Shown: positions 41,624 through 44,875 of the stretch, piece by piece | How the letters are laid out: every line of letters begins with the position of its first letter | Position numbering within the stretch: position 1 is the first letter of the stretch | Assembly: GCF_000783395.1 (NCBI RefSeq) | Contig: NZ_JSFK01000013.1 | Location: forward strand, 237-45,111 | DNA from: Pseudomonas chlororaphis | GTDB lineage: Bacteria > Pseudomonadota > Gammaproteobacteria > Pseudomonadales > Pseudomonadaceae | Length of the DNA: 44,875 bases | Direction: 5' to 3' | The notes under the pieces: generated by a model | The model's database searches: none | The model's input: only the letters and a program-made list of their open reading frames with translations | Told to the model about the DNA's origin: nothing | Translations under genes and position numbers: made by a program

Positions 41624-44335
41624 TTAGAAGTGGTAAGTCATGCGCGCAAACAAGGTGCGGCCCAACGGATCGGTGTAGCGCGGGTCATAGCCGCTCTGGA
41701 AGTTGTAGGCCTGGTTGGAGAACGGCGGGTTGCGGTCGAACACGTTCTTCATCCCGGCATCGACATCCAGCACCTTGTTGAAGGTGTAGCCGGCCGACAG
41801 GTCCCACACCGAATACGACGCCACGCGCGCGTGGGTGTCGCGGTCGTAGTCGTTGTAACCCGTGGTGAAGCGGTTGGTCAGTGCCGCCCGCGCCGCGCCG
41901 AAGGTCCAGCTGCCGGTGAGGTTGTGCTTCCAGCGCGCGATCACGCCGTCACCCTGAAAGTCGCCGACCTTGTCGGTGAACGGGCCTTTGATGGTGCTCT
42001 GGAAGTCGTACTCGTCAACGTAAGTGCCTTGCAGGCCCAGACCGAACTGACCGTACGGCGTGTTCGGGAAGCGATAATCCAGCGACACATCGACACCGTT
42101 GGTTTCGACGATGCCAAGGTTGGCATTGCCGGTGACGATGTAGTTGAGCGTGCCGTCGGCGTTGCGCACGAAGCGGTCCGGGTAGGAGCCGGCCTGATCA
42201 AACACGGTGGATTCCGGGAATGGCTGGATCTGGTTGGAGATGTGAATCCACCAGAAATCCAGACCCACCGAGAGGTTGTTGATCGGCTGATACACGAAGC
42301 CCAGCGTCACGTTGCGCGCCTTCTCCGGGGCCAGGTCTTCGTTGCCGCCGATCTGGTTGAGGAACTGCTGACCGCAATCGCGACCGCCGTTACCGCCCGG
42401 TTGCACCACGCCGCCAGTACACAGCACCGGGTCGTTGTAGTAGCCCTGGGTGAAGGTGATGCTGCGCGGCGAATACAGCTCGTACAGCGACGGCGCACGG
42501 AAACCTTCGCTATAGGCGCCACGCACCACCAGCTCTTTCAACGGCTGATAACGGAACGAGTATTTCGGGTTGGTGGTGCTGCCGAAGTCGCTGTATTTGT
42601 CGTGGCGCACGGCGGCGGACAGTTCGAGGCTGTCGAGCACCGGCACGTTGATTTCCGCGTAGGCGGCTTTGACGCTGCGATCACCTTCAACGCTGCCGGC
42701 CGGGTCGATACCGAGGCTCTGAATGTCGCCGGCGAACGACTCGAAGTCCTGATGGAATTTCTCTTTGCGGTACTCGCCGCCCAGCGCCAGACCGGACGGG
42801 CCGGCGCCGAACCAGTCGCCGATTTCACGACTGATACGACCATCGAAACCGGCCACACGGCCAACGGCAGTGGAGTAGGCGCCGTGGTACGCCGCGTCGT
42901 CGATGTACTGCTGTCCGGCAGCGGATTGCGGGCCGAACGGGTTGAGCAAACCACTGGCCAGACCATTGATCATCGCCTGATCGCTGACAAAGCCATTGGT
43001 GACGCTGGAGACGATTTTGTTCTGGTTGTACGAGGCGCCGACGTTGTAATCCCAGCCGGCGACCAGACCATCGAAACTGAGCAGGAAGCGCTGGCTGGTG
43101 TTCTGGTCTTTCGATTCACGCGGGCCGGCAGCGGTTTCACGCCAGTTGACGTCCACCGGTTGGGTCGGGTCGAGGGCGAAATCGGTGGGCGCCGGGGTGA
43201 TGCCGTTGCCGGGATAGTAGGGCGACGAGGAATCGAGGCTCAGACCGGTCAACGGCGCAGGGCCGATCGCCGTGGCGTTGTTGTTGCGCGACCAGAAGTA
43301 CTCGAGGTTGACGTTGTGATCGTCGCCGAGTTTGCCGGTGGTCTTGCCGAAGAACGAAGTCTTCTCGGTCTGCGGCACCAGGTCGATGTATTCACGGGTG
43401 CTGAAGCGGCACAAGCCGTCGCGGGCGATCAGGTTGGGGCCGTTGCAATTACTGTTGGCCAAGGGGTTGGTGGCGTTGCCGTTCTGGCTGTAGTTGCCGG
43501 GAAACGCGGTGCCCGAAGTCTGATCGAGACCGCGACCGGGGGCGTAGTCGGTGGCGAACGAGCGATCGTTGGCGTCGAGGTTCTGCTGCTTGTTGTAGTT
43601 GAACACGCCGAGCACGTTGAAGCGGTCTTCTTCCAGATCGCCGTAGCCCCAACTGGCGCTCATGTCTTTGGTTTGGCCGCCGCCGCTGTGGGTCGGGGTT
43701 TCGCCGCCGAGCGTCAACTGGCCGTCGGTCAGGGATTTCTTGGTGATGAAGTTGATCACACCGCCGATGGCGTCGGTGCCGTACAGGGCCGAGGCGCCGT
43801 CACGCAGCACTTCCACGCGTTCGATGGCGGCAAACGGGATCATGTTCAGATCCACCGCGCCGCCGGCCGAGTTGGTCCCCGACAAGGCGTTGTTGGCCAG
43901 GCGTCGGCCGTTGAGCAGCACCAGCGTCTTGTTCGCGCCGATGCCGCGCATGTCGGCGAACGAGGCGCCGCCAGTCGCCGCGCCCACGGAGCCTGCGCTG
44001 TTGTTGATCGACTGGCTGCCAGTGATGCGCTGCACCAGTTCGGCGGTGGTGGTCACGCCCTGTTTGCGCAGCTCATCGGCCTTGAGAATGGTGATCGGCA
44101 CTGCCGTTTCCGCATCGACCCGGCGAATCGCCGAACCGGTCACTTCCACCCGTTGCAGTTGCGTGGTCGGCGCAACCACCGCCGCAGCCGCCGGGACGCT
44201 AGCGTTGTCGTCCTCGGCTGCCTGCACAGTCCCGGCGCCCATCCCCATGGCCACCAGATACAACGGAACAAAACGGTGGCGAGAAATCGTGGCCACCAAA
44301 GGTTTGAGCGTGAAGCGTGGAGTGTTCATCAGCAT
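41624..44335 (-). CDS. Large TonB-dependent outer-membrane receptor
   Basis: A 903-residue receptor. The N-terminus is a long signal sequence (FVPLYLVAMGMGAGTVQAAE) followed by an alanine-rich linker and a TonB-box-like stretch QLQRVEVTGSAIRR. The plug domain has VPITILKADELRKQGVTTTAELVQRITG, FADMRGIGANKTLVLLNGRRLANNALSG and IERVEVLRDGASALYGTDAIGGVINFI. The 22-strand barrel contains SEGFRAPSLYELYSP and ends TLFARMTYHF, with C-terminal Phe. This subtype is usually not a siderophore receptor; with the peptide importer downstream and exbD upstream, uptake of a peptide or peptide-like ligand is inferred. Start: ATG at 44335, GGAA 7 bases upstream, with a second ATG at 44329. Confidence 0.93.
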   Translation of the reverse strand: MLMNTPRFTLKPLVATISRHRFVPLYLVAMGMGAGTVQAAEDDNASVPAAAAVVAPTTQLQRVEVTGSAIRRVDAETAVPITILKADELRKQGVTTTAELVQRITGSQSINNSAGSVGAATGGASFADMRGIGANKTLVLLNGRRLANNALSGTNSAGGAVDLNMIPFAAIERVEVLRDGASALYGTDAIGGVINFITKKSLTDGQLTLGGETPTHSGGGQTKDMSASWGYGDLEEDRFNVLGVFNYNKQQNLDANDRSFATDYAPGRGLDQTSGTAFPGNYSQNGNATNPLANSNCNGPNLIARDGLCRFSTREYIDLVPQTEKTSFFGKTTGKLGDDHNVNLEYFWSRNNNATAIGPAPLTGLSLDSSSPYYPGNGITPAPTDFALDPTQPVDVNWRETAAGPRESKDQNTSQRFLLSFDGLVAGWDYNVGASYNQNKIVSSVTNGFVSDQAMINGLASGLLNPFGPQSAAGQQYIDDAAYHGAYSTAVGRVAGFDGRISREIGDWFGAGPSGLALGGEYRKEKFHQDFESFAGDIQSLGIDPAGSVEGDRSVKAAYAEINVPVLDSLELSAAVRHDKYSDFGSTTNPKYSFRYQPLKELVVRGAYSEGFRAPSLYELYSPRSITFTQGYYNDPVLCTGGVVQPGGNGGRDCGQQFLNQIGGNEDLAPEKARNVTLGFVYQPINNLSVGLDFWWIHISNQIQPFPESTVFDQAGSYPDRFVRNADGTLNYIVTGNANLGIVETNGVDVSLDYRFPNTPYGQFGLGLQGTYVDEYDFQSTIKGPFTDKVGDFQGDGVIARWKHNLTGSWTFGAARAALTNRFTTGYNDYDRDTHARVASYSVWDLSAGYTFNKVLDVDAGMKNVFDRNPPFSNQAYNFQSGYDPRYTDPLGRTLFARMTYHF

Positions 44336-44500
44336 GGTTATTTCCGACTTTTTAGACGTTATCGAATTGGCCTTGTGAGCCCCTCATTGCTCCGCTATCG
44401 GTGATACCGCGTGCGGAAAACCACTTTCTTCAAGCAAGCCGATCCCCTCCGAAGACGCGTGGCGTTTTTTCGGTCGGCTGATTGCGACAGGATTCAGCGG

Positions 44501-44540
44501 GCGGTGGCGGGCGCGTCTCTCAAGACGCGGCCGCCACCGC
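44501..44540. other. Strong GC-rich hairpin between exbD and the receptor gene
   Basis: GCGGTGGCGGGCGCGTCT at 44501-44518 and AGACGCGGCCGCCACCGC at 44523-44540 pair in an 18-bp stem with one mismatch and a CTCA loop. It starts 2 bp after the exbD stop. No T run follows on the reverse strand, so it may be an attenuating or message-stabilising structure and not a simple terminator. Confidence 0.75.
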
Positions 44541-44542
44541 AC

Positions 44543-44875
44543 TCAGTGGGTGGTCATCACCGAAATCTTGGTAATGCCCGAGCGTTCGATCGACGCCATA
44601 GCCTTGGCCACCTGGCCGTAATTGACGGCCGAGTCGGCCTGCAACTGCACGCGCACCTCGGCGTCCTTGGCCTTGACCTCTTTGAGGCTGGCTTCCAGTG
44701 ATTCCGGGGCCAGCTCGGTCTTGGCCAGATAGAACTTGCCGTCCTGATCGACGCTGACCACCACCGGGTCTTTCTTTTCGGCGGGGGCGACGGCGTCGGT
44801 TTTCGGCAGGTTGACCTTGATTGCGTTGGTCATCAGCGGCGCGGTGACGATGAACACCACCAGCAGCACCAGCAT
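44543..44875 (-). CDS. exbD: ExbD/TolR-family biopolymer transport protein, 5' end outside window
   Basis: The last 110 codons of a gene that runs off the right edge. The visible part starts inside the membrane helix (MLVLLVVFIVTAPLMTNAIKVNLPKT), so the methionine at the edge is internal: the family normally has about 20 more residues with a conserved Asp in the helix. The periplasmic part (DPVVVSVDQDGKFYLAKTELAPESLEASLKEVKAKDAEVRVQLQADSAVNYGQVAKAMASIERSGITKISVMTTH) matches ExbD, which with ExbB and TonB energises outer-membrane receptors. It is followed by a hairpin and the TonB-dependent receptor gene, so a dedicated energising system for that receptor is likely; exbB and tonB would lie beyond the edge. 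Confidence 0.92.
   Translation of the reverse strand: MLVLLVVFIVTAPLMTNAIKVNLPKTDAVAPAEKKDPVVVSVDQDGKFYLAKTELAPESLEASLKEVKAKDAEVRVQLQADSAVNYGQVAKAMASIERSGITKISVMTTH

Noticed and set aside
41630..44404. Forward-strand ORF of 924 codons opposite the TonB-dependent receptor gene
   Set aside because: It lies wholly antisense to a well-supported receptor, has no recognisable domain, and its length follows from high-GC third-position bias.

Overview
The window looks like a chromosomal segment of a fluorescent Pseudomonas (P. fluorescens / P. koreensis type). This rests on high-GC codon use, nine REP-pair elements of the GTGGGAGC…GCTCCCAC kind, a Pseudomonas-type metallothionein, a selD-selU pair, YejABEF and TonB receptors. 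No rRNA, tRNA, CRISPR array, transposase or integrase was seen.

Layout. 1-445: intergenic repeats. 446-3482: metallothionein, two small unknown proteins, an AraC-type regulator, an XapX membrane protein and a medium-chain dehydrogenase. 3612-5609: a purine nucleoside uptake pair (Tsx-like channel plus NUP-family protein) with a PurR/LacI-type operator upstream. 6122-16645: one giant autotransporter adhesin of 3507 aa, built from beta-strand repeats and a threefold super-repeat, closed by a terminator. 16741-20761: a reverse-strand operon of three unfamiliar genes: an amphipathic-helix protein with a TerB-like end, an HNH-like protein with a membrane-type C-terminus, and a multi-pass protein with an OmpA peptidoglycan-binding domain. 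This is the best candidate for an undescribed system. 20915-23052: selD-selU (selenophosphate to 2-selenouridine tRNA). 23188-25692: an exported histidine phosphatase and a probable zincin effector/toxin. 25777-27705: a glutathione transferase and a zinc-type HemB. 27834-31885: a FAD monooxygenase and a siderophore-type TonB receptor. 32154-33245: a DUF1615 lipoprotein. 33317-35718: a secreted 13-residue-repeat protein, an anti-sigma/ECF sigma pair and a DUF3455 protein. 35833-44875: YejF, YejE, YejB, YejA, a large TonB-dependent receptor and the 3' part of exbD, all on the reverse strand.

Functional links. The last block could carry a peptide-like ligand from the outer membrane (receptor driven by ExbD) through the periplasm (YejA) to the cytoplasm (YejBEF). 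Tsx plus NUP does the same kind of job for nucleosides. REP pairs sit in most intergenic gaps, and one has become the 3' end of yejF. All calls come from reading the sequence and its translations. No database search was run, so family names are from recognition and functions of unfamiliar genes are left open.
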